A stretch of 64,000 nt of DNA from Silvanigrella paludirubra (GCF_009208775.1 NZ_WFLM01000002.1:434001-498000); one strand, 5' to 3'. Positions 16,209 to 26,191 are shown, numbered from the stretch's first letter. Made by a program: numbers and translations. Notes: generated by a model not told the origin, from the letters alone.

Positions 16209-18179
16209 TTATTTTTTAAATGTTACAACTATATTATCTCTTTTATCAGCATTCAAAGTATAGCCTGATAACTGAGCAATTTTTAAAATACCTGAGAATT
16301 CTTTATCTTTATTTGAAACATTTTCAATTACTGCTTTTGGCAACTTAATAACGTATTGAGTTTTATTTGCCAATTTTTCTACTACAAAAGGAGCAGAAAT
16401 TTGAAGAGTGTCTCTCAAAGTATTGTCATCTAATGAAAGTGGGTTTACATTTAATGAATCATTTGATTTTAAAATATAAGCAGAAATTGGAGCACTTACT
16501 GCATCACCAGCTGTATTTTTTAATAAAACAATATCATCTTTAATTGCAGTATTTCCATTATTTGAAATAATATAGTTCTTTGTGTCAACTATATTTCCAG
16601 CTGTGAAAGTATATGCTTTAGATAAAACTTTATTATCATGATCTTTTAATGAAACAATTACATCGTATGTTTTATTTGGCTCAGCATTTTTTGTTGCACA
16701 AATATAATCTTTGCCAGATAATTCCTCAATACTCAAAAACTTTGATGAAGGAATACTTATTTTAAAATCAGAAACTGTTGCATCAGCTTCAGCTCCATCT
16801 TCTTTTAATTTATAAGAAACTTTTGAAAGTGATGCACAGTTTTTAATAAGACCTTGTGTTAAGCCAGGAACAATTAAATTAGCTAAATCAACTTTATTCC
16901 CATTTTTAGTGAACTCAATTGTTGATAATTTAGGAGCTGTTCCAACAAAAATAGCCTTGGTATTAGAATCGTTAAGTGTTAACTCTCCATTTTTATTATA
17001 TTTTTGAATAGCAATTTTTAATTTAATTGGTTTGTAAGCTGTTAAAGCTTGTGCTGTTACCAAAGTTAAAGGATTATCATATGCATTTACAAAAGCTGAG
17101 CTAGAATCAATGACTGTATTAACAGTTAATGCGTTATTTGTGTCATCTTCTTCTGTAATTTTTATTTTGTAATTATCATTCTCTGACTTTTGTTTTGTAA
17201 TATCTATATAATCAGTATCAGTAAATTTTACTAAAATGTTAGCACTGTAGTTAGTATTTATATTAAGTGTATCTAAAGCAAGTTCAGATTGTTTATTTTT
17301 GAACTTAACATCTTCTAATACGCCATTAATTACATTAACACTTAGTACTTTTGTAATTTTCCCAACAGTAACTGTAAAATTTTGACCATTTTCTAATTTT
17401 AAATCTTTAGGAACTTTAAATTTAATAAATGTAATTTTATCTTTAACTTCAGATGTTAGCTCTAATTTTTTATCATTTTGAGTTTTAACAATAACATCTT
17501 CAATTTTTGAAATTGGAGTTATTGCTCCATTTGAATATTCAGCATCTATAAAGAATTCTAGAGATTCTGAACCACGAGGCGCATTTAGTGAAACTATATT
17601 AGGATAAGAAGTGTCTTCGGCTTTAGCCTTATTACCTTTAAAAGTAAAAGTTTTTAAAACAGCCATATCAGAAACAGTTGTTTTAGCTGATTTGAAAAAA
17701 CCTTCGCTTCTTACTGTAATGAAAGCAGGATCACCTTTTACAGCTTTAGCTTTTAATAATGTTCCTTTAGGAATGGTATTACCATTATTATCATTTTTTG
17801 TTCCATCAGCAAAAACATTTTCTGCATTAGCACAAACTTCATTTGTTTCATCATTTAATTCAAACTTTTTAGAATTAGCAGTAGCTGTGTCTAAATTAAC
17901 AGAAAGATTGCCAGCTTTTTTTGCATGTTGTGTGAAGTCTGCTTCTTTTCCATTTTCATCTGTATAAGTAATTGTATATGTGGAGCATGAGCCTTCAGGA
18001 ATCTCACCATTAAATTTAACTGTTAAGTTTTTAATTGGTTGTGGTTTTGATTCATCTTTTTTTGATGACTCATTTGCAGTTGGCTTATTGTCATCAGATT
18101 TTTTGTTACATGCAGTAAAAGCCAAAGTTGCTATACCAACACTCACAGCAGTAAGTTTTAAAGAACTCTTCATTGTCAT
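16209..18179 (-). CDS. large secreted lipoprotein (paralogue 1)
   Basis: I start at ATG 18179, eight bases after GGAG; a longer frame to 18305 has no ribosome binding site. The 656-residue protein has a lipoprotein signal (SLKLTAVSVGIATLAFTAC) with Cys about residue 24. The mature part begins with a Lys/Asp/Ser linker and then is beta-rich (repeated Val/Ile/Thr strands), suggesting repeated Ig-like or adhesin-type folds, but no clear domain signature was recognised. The signal peptide is nearly the same as that of the next large lipoprotein, so the two are paralogues. A terminator follows the gene. Confidence 0.78.
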   Translation of the reverse strand: MTMKSSLKLTAVSVGIATLAFTACNKKSDDNKPTANESSKKDESKPQPIKNLTVKFNGEIPEGSCSTYTITYTDENGKEADFTQHAKKAGNLSVNLDTATANSKKFELNDETNEVCANAENVFADGTKNDNNGNTIPKGTLLKAKAVKGDPAFITVRSEGFFKSAKTTVSDMAVLKTFTFKGNKAKAEDTSYPNIVSLNAPRGSESLEFFIDAEYSNGAITPISKIEDVIVKTQNDKKLELTSEVKDKITFIKFKVPKDLKLENGQNFTVTVGKITKVLSVNVINGVLEDVKFKNKQSELALDTLNINTNYSANILVKFTDTDYIDITKQKSENDNYKIKITEEDDTNNALTVNTVIDSSSAFVNAYDNPLTLVTAQALTAYKPIKLKIAIQKYNKNGELTLNDSNTKAIFVGTAPKLSTIEFTKNGNKVDLANLIVPGLTQGLIKNCASLSKVSYKLKEDGAEADATVSDFKISIPSSKFLSIEELSGKDYICATKNAEPNKTYDVIVSLKDHDNKVLSKAYTFTAGNIVDTKNYIISNNGNTAIKDDIVLLKNTAGDAVSAPISAYILKSNDSLNVNPLSLDDNTLRDTLQISAPFVVEKLANKTQYVIKLPKAVIENVSNKDKEFSGILKIAQLSGYTLNADKRDNIVVTFKK

Positions 18180-19096
18180 TAAATTTTCTCCATAAAAAAG
18201 AATAAAATTTGAAATAAAACACAGGTAATTATTGTAATTGCAAATTAACAACAATGTTTTATCTGCAATTTGGAAACTATAGATCACAGAATTTGTAAAT
18301 GTCAAAATTTTAATACAAATTTAATAATCATATAAAATAAGATTTTTTTTGAAATTACCTGAATTAGAATAAAGATAAATGATTTCAAATGGTAAGAATA
18401 TAAAATTTATTTGGATATCTTTATTTAAAAATAACTAACTAGCCAAATTTAATTTTTTTTATAAATTAAAATCATGATTAATTTAATTTATTAAATAACG
18501 AATTCATTTAATTAAAAAAATATTTAAGGTTAATTAGATTTATTGCAAAAAGAACAATAACTTAAACATATAATATAAACAAAGCTTTTAAAAATCAAGA
18601 TTATATTTAGTGTCATCAATTTTAATTTATAATAAAACATAACATTTAAATTATTTATTTTAAATAATAAGTAATATAATAATTATAATTTTTTAGATGA
18701 CAAAAATATTTTTTTAATTAAAATTAATTTTTTATTAAAGAAGTATAAATTTTTAGATGACTAAATGATGAAATTTTTATTAAAATTAGTCAAATATGCG
18801 ATTAGACGAATTGATTAAATTTGTTGCATAATTTTTGCAAAATAATTTATTAGAATTTTAACATTTTAATAATACTAATTATTTTATTGTACTATATTGC
18901 TAGTTCCATGATTTTTTTAATAAAACAGGGGATTTCTCAATTTTAAATGTATAAACTACAATAGCCTGTCATAGAGTGCGTCCACCTTATGTCAGACTAT
19001 TGTAATTAAATTGCTAAAGTGAGATTTTTTAGAACCTCACATAGTATTAGATGTTATATTTTAAGAAAACTTATTACAGTCTTTTACTGGTTATTC
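18180..19096. other. long AT-rich intergenic region with one strong inverted repeat
   Basis: About 900 bases between two lipoprotein genes read in the same direction. No coding frame with a start signal was found. It contains a repeated ATTTTTAGATGAC word (near 18689 and 18749, 60 bases apart) and the inverted repeat at 18957-19004, whose local GC content is well above its surroundings. The leader of the 18179 gene shares ATTGCAAATTAACA with ATTGCAAAGTAACA in the leader of the paralogue at 21910. Confidence 0.5.
18957..19004. repeat. 17-bp inverted repeat with GC-richer 14-base loop
   Basis: TACAATAGCCTGTCATA (18957-18973) and TATGTCAGACTATTGTA (18988-19004) pair with two imperfect positions, one of them a possible G-U. 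The loop is GAGTGCGTCCACCT. It lies 93 bases downstream of the stop of the 19097 gene, so it could be a processing or termination hairpin, but no T run follows it on that strand. A remnant of a mobile-element end or a small structured RNA are alternatives. Confidence 0.6.
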
Positions 19097-21910
19097 TTAA
19101 ACAGTAACTTCATTCAATTTTGCTTCGATTTTCTTAATTTTCTCTTTAATGGTATTAATAGCTTTTTCAGCCTTATCTGTTTCTTCTAAAGCCTTATTAT
19201 ATGTTTCTTTAGGTATCTTATCTTTTACACCTTGTTTATTTTCAGGTAGAATAGCAGCATTAGTATCTACTGCACTAACCAAAGCATCATATTTAATTTT
19301 TTCTTGGTCACTTAAGCCTTTTTTAGTATTATAGTCAGATTCGGCTGTCTTTAAATCTAATTTAAGTTTTGATAAATCTTCCGCAGAGATATGAACATTT
19401 GAGTCCCAACCTTCATTATAATTATATAATTCTTTATAATTATCAAAACTTACTTCAGATGTTAATTTTGTTGAACCTAATGATAAATGATTAATATGAC
19501 CAAAGTATGTTGTTTTCATAGCTTCAGGAGTAGCTACTGATGTGACATTACTAGGAGTAGTATTAAATGAAACTCTTTGAGCTTGCATAGATGAAGAGAA
19601 ATAATTTACCACATTTCCATCAGCCATAGGGCTTTGTAAAACAAGTTTAAGAATTTCTGGATTAGCTTGTTCAATTTTTAAAGTTATTGGAGATTTATTG
19701 TGATTATCATTTAATTGATTATTTCCCAAAATAACTACTCTTGGATTAATAGCTGCTGCAATAGTATTATCAACTTTAGTTCCAAACTCATTATTACTCT
19801 TTAAGAAATAAAGGCCAATAGATTGTTCTTTCGTGTTTACAAACTTGAAATCACCTGAATTTACAGTACCAGTACTGTCTCCTTCGTATCTCATAACAAC
19901 AACAGGGGTATCAACAGCAGCAATTGCTTCAACACTTAACTCGTTAGATTCAAGATTTTGGAAAGTAGATTTAAAGCTTACTGAACCAGTACCTTTATTT
20001 GAGGCACAAATTACATTACGGTTTGCAAAAGATTCGTTTGCTCTGTCTTTAAAGTCAGAGAATAGAGCAAAGTTAGTATTATTTGAAATTAATTGAGAAA
20101 TTTTAGCATTATTATTATAGCCTTCAACTTTAACATCACCAACATACAATTCTGTAAGTGCCCTTGAACATAAATTACGTTTAACATCATCATATGCGTT
20201 ACCACCTTGAGGTAAGGATATGGTTTTAGCAATTTCGTTTGAAGATTTTTCATTAAGAATTTTGGTATAACCATTATTGTCATAAGTTCTAAATGATTGT
20301 TTTAATACAGGTTGTGTTTTGGAAACTACAAAATATTGCTTATCAATTAAATTATTTTTATATAAAGCTTTTAAATCATTTTTAGCATTATTATAATTAG
20401 CACTATCTAACTTAATTTTAGCTATTTGATTTGCTGAAAGACCTTTGTAATCATTATCTTCTAAATAATTTGGAACAAATTCAACATCAACTTCTAGTTC
20501 ATAAAAATTATTATTTGTGCTTGAGAAAAATGGGGTATTTCCAACATCAATATAGCGCTTAGAAGAAACGGAATCTAATTTACCAACAATTTTTTCTGTT
20601 AATTTATTATTTACAAACAAGCCTGTGCTTGAATCTGCTTCTTTAGATTTTACAATGCTAAAAGAATGAGCTTGAGTAGAGTTATTTAAATCTTTTAATG
20701 AGTAGTTAACATTAAATGTACCATTATTATGGTTACTATCAAAGATTGATTTAAATTCAGTTGGTTTATCGGAGTATGCTGCTAAAATATCGAATTCTTG
20801 TCTTCCAAATACATTTGTATTAAGTTTAACAATTTTATAGCCCATAGGAACTGATGGAATTACTTTTATCACAATTTCTTGAGTATAGGCTGGTAACTCA
20901 ACTTCATTATTTGCTACATTTGGTTTAATCTTAACAGATATTTGGTATTCTTTAAATTCACGACTAATTGGAATACCTGAAGAATCAATAACCCAGCCAC
21001 CCTGAATAGCATCGTAACTTACATTAATTTTCTTTTTATTTGCATCTAATAATTCTACTTCTGCAAGAGAGTCTGTTAATTCAATATCACCATTGTCTCT
21101 TATTTCACTTTCGGAATTATCACGGCCAGTAAGAACACCATATATTTTAAATGATTTAGATTTTAAGCCTGCAGGCATTAAATGAGCTTTTTGAACTCCA
21201 TCTTGTTTGACGCTTACGTGTGCTACAACAACATCCAATGTTTCTGAAGCAGAAATATGATTTGGATTAGTTAGAGATCCTATTCTTACATTTAATGTTA
21301 CTTTATTGTGAATACCTTCTTGAGAACCATTAGAAAATGCACGTGCTGGAGTTTTATTTGTTTCAGTTTTTAAGAAACTTTTAGCACAAATCCTTCCGCC
21401 ATCAAGAATGAAGTCTTTTTTAGAAGCTTCATCTAGTTCTACTTGCATATCACCATTATGTTTTCCATTATTTGATGTATAAAAAGAAGTGATATCACTC
21501 CATTTAGTAGCATCTAATGGATCTATAACACGAACTCTATAATCTGCACATGCGTTTGATGGTATTTTATTACCACTTGGAAGTACAATTTTAACTTTAT
21601 CTTTAGTTAAATCGAACTCTTGAATGATTTCTACACTATTTCCAAATTTATCTGTTTTATATGATTTTACTATACATTTTGTACCTGCTTGTTCACATTT
21701 AGGAACCAAAAGTACATCGCCTTTTACATTTTTTACATCATTTCCATTTTGATCTTGAACTTTAGTTGGTGTTGTTACTGATCCATCTTTTCCATTTAAT
21801 CCATTAGAACCATTTGTTCCATCATTGGAATTTTTTTTACAACCTGTCAATGCAATGCTCGCTATACCCAAGCCAAGTGCAGTGAGTTTTAAAGATTTTT
21901 GAAATGTCAT
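19097..21910 (-). CDS. very large lipoprotein with short collagen-like segment (paralogue 2)
   Basis: Start taken at ATG 21910, preceded by GGAGAA. The product has about 937 residues. The lipoprotein signal SLKLTALGLGIASIALTGC closely copies that of the gene at 16209. Directly after the lipid-anchored Cys comes a short Gly-X-Y run (DGTNGSNGLNGKDGS), a collagen-like stalk seen in several surface proteins. The long middle is beta-rich with no recognised domain. The last 110 residues are Lys/Glu/Ala-rich and strongly predicted as a coiled coil (from DLSKLKLDLKTAE to the end). The layout suggests a surface-exposed fibre or adhesin, which is inference. Confidence 0.8.
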   Translation of the reverse strand: MTFQKSLKLTALGLGIASIALTGCKKNSNDGTNGSNGLNGKDGSVTTPTKVQDQNGNDVKNVKGDVLLVPKCEQAGTKCIVKSYKTDKFGNSVEIIQEFDLTKDKVKIVLPSGNKIPSNACADYRVRVIDPLDATKWSDITSFYTSNNGKHNGDMQVELDEASKKDFILDGGRICAKSFLKTETNKTPARAFSNGSQEGIHNKVTLNVRIGSLTNPNHISASETLDVVVAHVSVKQDGVQKAHLMPAGLKSKSFKIYGVLTGRDNSESEIRDNGDIELTDSLAEVELLDANKKKINVSYDAIQGGWVIDSSGIPISREFKEYQISVKIKPNVANNEVELPAYTQEIVIKVIPSVPMGYKIVKLNTNVFGRQEFDILAAYSDKPTEFKSIFDSNHNNGTFNVNYSLKDLNNSTQAHSFSIVKSKEADSSTGLFVNNKLTEKIVGKLDSVSSKRYIDVGNTPFFSSTNNNFYELEVDVEFVPNYLEDNDYKGLSANQIAKIKLDSANYNNAKNDLKALYKNNLIDKQYFVVSKTQPVLKQSFRTYDNNGYTKILNEKSSNEIAKTISLPQGGNAYDDVKRNLCSRALTELYVGDVKVEGYNNNAKISQLISNNTNFALFSDFKDRANESFANRNVICASNKGTGSVSFKSTFQNLESNELSVEAIAAVDTPVVVMRYEGDSTGTVNSGDFKFVNTKEQSIGLYFLKSNNEFGTKVDNTIAAAINPRVVILGNNQLNDNHNKSPITLKIEQANPEILKLVLQSPMADGNVVNYFSSSMQAQRVSFNTTPSNVTSVATPEAMKTTYFGHINHLSLGSTKLTSEVSFDNYKELYNYNEGWDSNVHISAEDLSKLKLDLKTAESDYNTKKGLSDQEKIKYDALVSAVDTNAAILPENKQGVKDKIPKETYNKALEETDKAEKAINTIKEKIKKIEAKLNEVTV

Positions 21911-22355
21911 GTATTTTTCTCCTAAAAAAAACAAAATACTTAAAGCAAAAGATATAAATTGCTGAAATTGCAAAGTAACAGATGAGTATATTTGCAATTT
22001 TGTTTCTATATCTGATTTAATAATAAGTTGTCAAAAAAAATGAACATAAATAACAAATATATTTACACTTTTTATTATTTTTAATAATAAAAATATCTAA
22101 AAAATAATATATGATATTTTTGGTAATCATTTTTAATATTTTTAACTCTAAATTAGAATCGCTAAAAAATATGTAATCGCGTTTAATTTATTTTTATTTT
22201 TTTTGTAAATTATTATATTTTTTTCTATAAATTCTTTATGATAAGTTTTGTTGTTTTAAGAATGCATAAAATTAAGAAAATAAAGGTGCTATAAATAAAC
22301 ACAAATTTTATTTTTCCAATTTCAAAATTTCATTTAAAAATTAAACGGACAAGAA
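21911..22355. other. AT-rich intergenic region
   Basis: About 445 bases upstream of the large lipoprotein gene and downstream of the next operon. It holds the leader and promoter of the 21910 gene. No ORF, GC-rich hairpin or repeat beyond the shared leader word ATTGCAAAGTAACA was found. Confidence 0.45.
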
Positions 22356-23042
22356 TTATATGAATGGCGTTAAAAAATTGGAAACCTGCTGAGCTTGAGT
22401 CCCACCAGCAGAATTTGTTATTCCAGAGGTAACAGAAGTAATTGCTTGGGTGAGCTGATTGCTATTTCCCGAGTTAGAAGCTCCATTTACATTTGCAATT
22501 GTGGAAAACAATAAAGCAATTTGAGCATTGGTTAACGTACCACTGGCACGAAGTGTATTTAATAAGTCTTGCATTTGAAGAAGTAAATAAATGCCAAGCA
22601 ACATTTGTTGTAAAAAAGACATATCACTTGTTAAACTTGCGGTTGGAATTGTTGCCATAGTATTTGTTGCTAAAACCAATTGAGAAAAAATAAAAGCAGT
22701 TGGAGTTGGAAGTAGAGCAGCTGAAAAGTTAATTGGGTTTGAGCTTGGATTTGAAAGTGATTTATCTGTCGCTGCTTTTATTAAAATATCATAAAGTTTA
22801 ATTCCTCCAATAGCAGCATAACAAGATGCTAAAAGAGAAACAGCAGAGTAATTAGTTGGGTCGTTAGCAATTAGAGTTAATAATTTTGTCTGCGCATCGG
22901 CGTAATTGCCGTTTTGCATATCGTTGATAGCTTGTTCTTGCAAACTTTTTTTTGTAGATAAGGTAGCAAGAACGTTACCTCCACAAGATAAAGTAGCAAC
23001 TGTTAATAATGAAATAGCAAAAATAAAATTTCTTTTTTTCAT
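22356..23042 (-). CDS. lipoprotein with TPR-like N-terminal segment
   Basis: A 228-residue protein with a lipoprotein signal (MKKRNFIFAISLLTVATLSC, lipobox TLSC, Cys20). Residues 35-75 read like a tetratricopeptide unit (AINDMQNGNYADAQTKLLTLIANDPTNYSA in sense: paired helices with G-N-Y-A and L-L). The rest is Ala/Thr/Ser/Leu-rich. Its ATG overlaps the stop of the upstream barrel gene by four bases (ATGA), so the two are translated together. It may be a small periplasmic partner of that outer-membrane protein. Confidence 0.75.
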   Translation of the reverse strand: MKKRNFIFAISLLTVATLSCGGNVLATLSTKKSLQEQAINDMQNGNYADAQTKLLTLIANDPTNYSAVSLLASCYAAIGGIKLYDILIKAATDKSLSNPSSNPINFSAALLPTPTAFIFSQLVLATNTMATIPTASLTSDMSFLQQMLLGIYLLLQMQDLLNTLRASGTLTNAQIALLFSTIANVNGASNSGNSNQLTQAITSVTSGITNSAGGTQAQQVSNFLTPFI

Positions 23043-24169
23043 ATTTCAAAACCTAATGAAACAAAATACACTTTTTGTCCAACCAACCCCGATTGTATTG
23101 CTTCGTCTCTCGAATAAACCCCTGCTTCTAAACGAAACAAGAATAAATTTAAAACCATTCCGTAAGAAGGCCATCCTTGCAAATAACCAAATCCAAATCC
23201 AAAAATACGGGTGATTAAAACTTTACAGCCCATAAAAATTTTTTTAGGACGATCTTCACCATAGACATCGGTAATATCTCTATAATCCAAAGAGCAATGT
23301 AAGGCATTTGTGAAGTCATGAAGGGCAAAACCAATGCCCGCATTATAAGTTTGAAGCCAAGGAGGCAACCCACCGGTAAAGGTTGTATTGCCAAAATCGG
23401 CAACGACTCCAGCAAGTCTTAAATCAAAATTTTTAGTGCGGTATTGTGTTGTAAAACCTATATCTGTAGAAAGACCATTTCCTTTTTTAAGAGCGCTTGT
23501 TAATTTACTTGTAGCGAGGCTTGGATTTGATGCATCGGAAACAGAAAGACTTGTATTGACTTCCGAATTATAAATATATTTTGGACCAACTCCAATAGCA
23601 AAATAATCGCTTAAAGTTGTACTCATTGTTGTTGCCACACCAGCAAAAGCATTGCTTTTAATTTGCAACTGCGGAACTCCTACCGTTCCAAACTGTTGAC
23701 CGTTAACATCAAGTTTAGAAGATGCAAAACCGGCAATCCCAAAGTTAGATGTAAGAACTCCAGCTGCACTATCTAAGCCAACATAAATTGGTTTTTTAAA
23801 AGCATCTTCAATAATATTTGTTGCGAGTGTTGTTGAATTTCCTGTTCCCGTATGAGCAACATCTCTTGCAGCACTTATGGTTCCATCACCAACACTTAGT
23901 GTACTTCGAAGAAAAATCCATCTAAAATAACCTTCTCCAAAAGCGGGTAAACTTGGATTTGAGAACAACACTCCTTCTTGAGTTGCACGGGTTAAACTTG
24001 CCCCACCACTAGCAAGATCAAATGGATTTTGATAAATTGGAGCAGATTTTTTTAAACTAGAAGTATCTTGAGCATTTCCATGGAATGAAATTAAGGAAAC
24101 AATTACAACATAAATTGTATTGGGCAATCGAAAATTATAATATTTTTTTTTTAAAAAAGAGACTTCCAT
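23039..24169 (-). CDS. predicted outer-membrane beta-barrel protein
   Basis: Start placed at ATG 24169 (MEVSFLKKKYY); the frame extends to TTG 24211. A signal peptide ends at HGNA-QDTS. The mature part starts with QNPFDLASGGASLTRATQEGVLFSNPSLP, a pattern seen in PorV/OmpP1-type barrels where an Asn-Pro-Ala/Ser-like segment near the N-terminus lines the barrel; it then alternates hydrophobic and polar strands and ends in an aromatic-rich strand (KVYFVSLGFEI). It is the first gene of a two-gene operon with the lipoprotein at 22356. The function, such as transport or anchoring, is not determined. Confidence 0.7.
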   Translation of the reverse strand: MEVSFLKKKYYNFRLPNTIYVVIVSLISFHGNAQDTSSLKKSAPIYQNPFDLASGGASLTRATQEGVLFSNPSLPAFGEGYFRWIFLRSTLSVGDGTISAARDVAHTGTGNSTTLATNIIEDAFKKPIYVGLDSAAGVLTSNFGIAGFASSKLDVNGQQFGTVGVPQLQIKSNAFAGVATTMSTTLSDYFAIGVGPKYIYNSEVNTSLSVSDASNPSLATSKLTSALKKGNGLSTDIGFTTQYRTKNFDLRLAGVVADFGNTTFTGGLPPWLQTYNAGIGFALHDFTNALHCSLDYRDITDVYGEDRPKKIFMGCKVLITRIFGFGFGYLQGWPSYGMVLNLFLFRLEAGVYSRDEAIQSGLVGQKVYFVSLGFEI

Positions 24170-24260
24170 ATGATATTTATAATTCCAAATTGCCAAATTA
24201 TTTATTGTCAATTTAAATCATCGGAAATTAAGAAAATGAAATGAGAAAAGGGAATGATTC

Positions 24261-24833
24261 ATGACACAAAATGAAAAAATAAAAACCAACAGAAGTCCTC
24301 ATGCAACTATTATTTCATATAATGGAATTTATCCTAAGTTAACTGATTCTGTTTTTCTAGCAGATGGCGCTCGCATTATAGGTGATGTTATAATTGAACA
24401 AAACTGTAGCATTTGGTTTAATGCCATTGTTAGAGGCGACGTAAATAGCATTTACATAGGAAAAAATACAAATATTCAAGACAATTCTGTAGTACATTGC
24501 ACTTATCAAAAATTTGCAACTCATATTGCAAACGATGTGAGCGTCGGTCATTTAGCAACAATACATGGTTGTAAAATTGAACGTGGGTGTTTGATTGGAA
24601 TGGGCGCTATTATTATGGATGGCGCTATTATTGGTGAAGAATCCATTGTTGGTGCCGGAGCTATCGTAACACAAGGTGTTACCATACCACCACGTAGCTT
24701 GGTTCTTGGCTCACCTGCAAAAGTAATGAGACAAGTTTCCGACAAAGAATACGAAGGCGTTATCGCAACCACGCTTCGTTACCTTGAATATGCAAAAGGA
24801 TATAATTATTCCTTAAGTAAAAAGGATTTTTAA
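24261..24833 (+). CDS. gamma-carbonic-anhydrase family hexapeptide protein
   Basis: A 190-residue left-handed beta-helix protein. The hexapeptide repeats are visible (IIGDVIIEQNCSIWFNAIVRGD, IYIGKNTNIQDNSVVH, VSVGHLATIHGCKI in order) along with the zinc-binding His residues of the family (VVHCT, VGHLATIHGC). It belongs to the YrdA/CaiE/PaaY-type group; some members have carbonic anhydrase or thioesterase activity, many remain uncharacterised. The next gene begins at the base after its stop, so both form one unit. Confidence 0.85.
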   Translation: MTQNEKIKTNRSPHATIISYNGIYPKLTDSVFLADGARIIGDVIIEQNCSIWFNAIVRGDVNSIYIGKNTNIQDNSVVHCTYQKFATHIANDVSVGHLATIHGCKIERGCLIGMGAIIMDGAIIGEESIVGAGAIVTQGVTIPPRSLVLGSPAKVMRQVSDKEYEGVIATTLRYLEYAKGYNYSLSKKDF

Positions 24834-26015
24834 ATGGATAAACTCATTCCAAGTAAACTTGGGAAATTAAAAATAATATGTTCACTTCCTTTATTTTCAG
24901 ACTCTATCTGCATTAAAAGGCAATCTGCAGCGGAACATGGTTACACTCAAATTATATTAAGCATGATATTAGCTCCTTATTTAGATCTTTCCACAACAGA
25001 ACAATGCGAGTTGATTGAACTATCCATATTCGCAGAATTACCTAAAACTTTATTGGGTGATCCTAGTTACCACTTGCGACAAAATCATCCTGAAGTAAAA
25101 GAAATTTACGACACCATAAGAGGAAAAATTTGGAAAGAAACAGAACTTTCTTTAGGAATTGAAACAACACGCTCTGCTACTTTATTTGGTTTACATGAAT
25201 TGATCGATTCCTTTGCCTCTATGCTATATATTGAAAAAGAATGTTTACTTGGCAATCAATTTTTTGCTGCTGAACGACATAAAACTTTTTATGATAAAAA
25301 AAGAAAACAAGCATTAACAAATGAAGATCTCTCTAAAATTCATCCTTGTTCTCTTTCAGATTCTCAATCTCCTTATAAAAAAACAAGTGTTACTAAATTT
25401 AACTGGAAAGATGCCATTACGTTACTGGATCAAATATTTGATGAAGCAAACAGAGGACGTCTTGAAAATGGAATATCTGGTTATTCTTCCACCTTTTTAG
25501 GAATGGTCGAAAAACTAAAGGAACATTACCGTTACAAAGGATGGAGTTATCATTTTCCAGAAAGTGTAGGAGAGCATACGTTTCAAGTGGTCTTTTTATG
25601 TCGCCTTTTAGCAACAAAACTTAATTTGCCAGAGAAACTAAGGGTTCAACTTTATCATGCCGCTGCCCTTCATGATTTAGCAGAAGCTTATGCGAGTGAT
25701 GTCATTTATCCTATTAAGTTGCGTGAAAAAGAAGTTGAAAAAATACATCGCAATATTGAAAAAAATATTATTCAAAATATTTGTCAAAGATTCCGATTAT
25801 CATGGCCCACCGATCCCCATGTTTTAGCAATTGTAGACATATGCGACCGTTTTTCTTCACAAATTTATTTTGATAGAGAAACAAGAAGTGGGAATACCCA
25901 TTTTAATGTCCCAAATTCGTCAATGGAAGTGGTCAGAGATTTTTATCAAAAAGATTATCCTGAAATATTTCAAGAACTTGATAACTTATGGCTTGAATAC
26001 GTCTCTAGTTTGTAG
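24834..26015 (+). CDS. tandem HD-domain protein, YfbR-like, with a degenerate first HD
   Basis: A 393-residue protein with two related HD-type halves. The second half (about residues 215-385) has the intact pattern SVGEHTFQVVFL, then ALHDLAEAYASDVIYPIKLRE and later DICDRF, as in 5'-deoxynucleotidases of the YfbR/HDDC2 type. The first half shows the parallel AAEHGYTQIIL and SIFAELPKTLLGD: the catalytic His-Asp has become Ala-Glu, so this half is probably non-catalytic and structural or regulatory. Start ATG directly follows the previous stop. Confidence 0.8.
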   Translation: MDKLIPSKLGKLKIICSLPLFSDSICIKRQSAAEHGYTQIILSMILAPYLDLSTTEQCELIELSIFAELPKTLLGDPSYHLRQNHPEVKEIYDTIRGKIWKETELSLGIETTRSATLFGLHELIDSFASMLYIEKECLLGNQFFAAERHKTFYDKKRKQALTNEDLSKIHPCSLSDSQSPYKKTSVTKFNWKDAITLLDQIFDEANRGRLENGISGYSSTFLGMVEKLKEHYRYKGWSYHFPESVGEHTFQVVFLCRLLATKLNLPEKLRVQLYHAAALHDLAEAYASDVIYPIKLREKEVEKIHRNIEKNIIQNICQRFRLSWPTDPHVLAIVDICDRFSSQIYFDRETRSGNTHFNVPNSSMEVVRDFYQKDYPEIFQELDNLWLEYVSSL

Positions 26016-26020
26016 AAATA

Positions 26021-26060
26021 ATGAGCCTTTTTACTTTCATAAACAGAGCTCATCTTTTTT
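26021..26060 (+). terminator. terminator downstream of the HD-domain gene
   Basis: ATGAGC (26021-26026) and GCTCAT (26048-26053) pair across a 21-base loop and are followed by CTTTTTT. It begins six bases after the stop codon. Confidence 0.45.
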
Positions 26061-26070
26061 ACCAAACCCC

Positions 26071-26099
26071 TTGCCAAGTATCTTTAGAAACGTTATAGG
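26071..26099 (+). promoter_or_regulatory. promoter of tRNA-Cys
   Basis: TTGCCA (26071-26076) and TATAGG (26094-26099) are separated by 17 bases, and the -10 box ends 17 bases before the mature tRNA start. Good match to a housekeeping sigma promoter. Confidence 0.55.
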
Positions 26100-26116
26100 T
26101 TCTTCCTCCTGATAAG

Positions 26117-26191
26117 GTGCTGTGGCGGAGCGGCTACGCAAACGATTGCAAATCGTTTTCACATCGGTTCAAATCCGATCGGCACCTCCAA
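26117..26191 (+). tRNA. tRNA-Cys (GCA)
   Basis: A complete cloverleaf: acceptor GGTGCTG pairs with CGGCACC, the anticodon arm AACGA-TTGCAAA-TCGTT gives anticodon GCA (26149-26151), and the T arm ATCGG-TTCAAAT-CCGAT is canonical. Discriminator is U and CCA is encoded (26189-26191). It stands alone with its own promoter. Confidence 0.95.

Noticed and set aside
18689..18762. A repeated word ATTTTTAGATGAC 60 bases apart.
   Set aside because: Only two copies in AT-rich DNA with no link to a gene; likely chance or an old slip.
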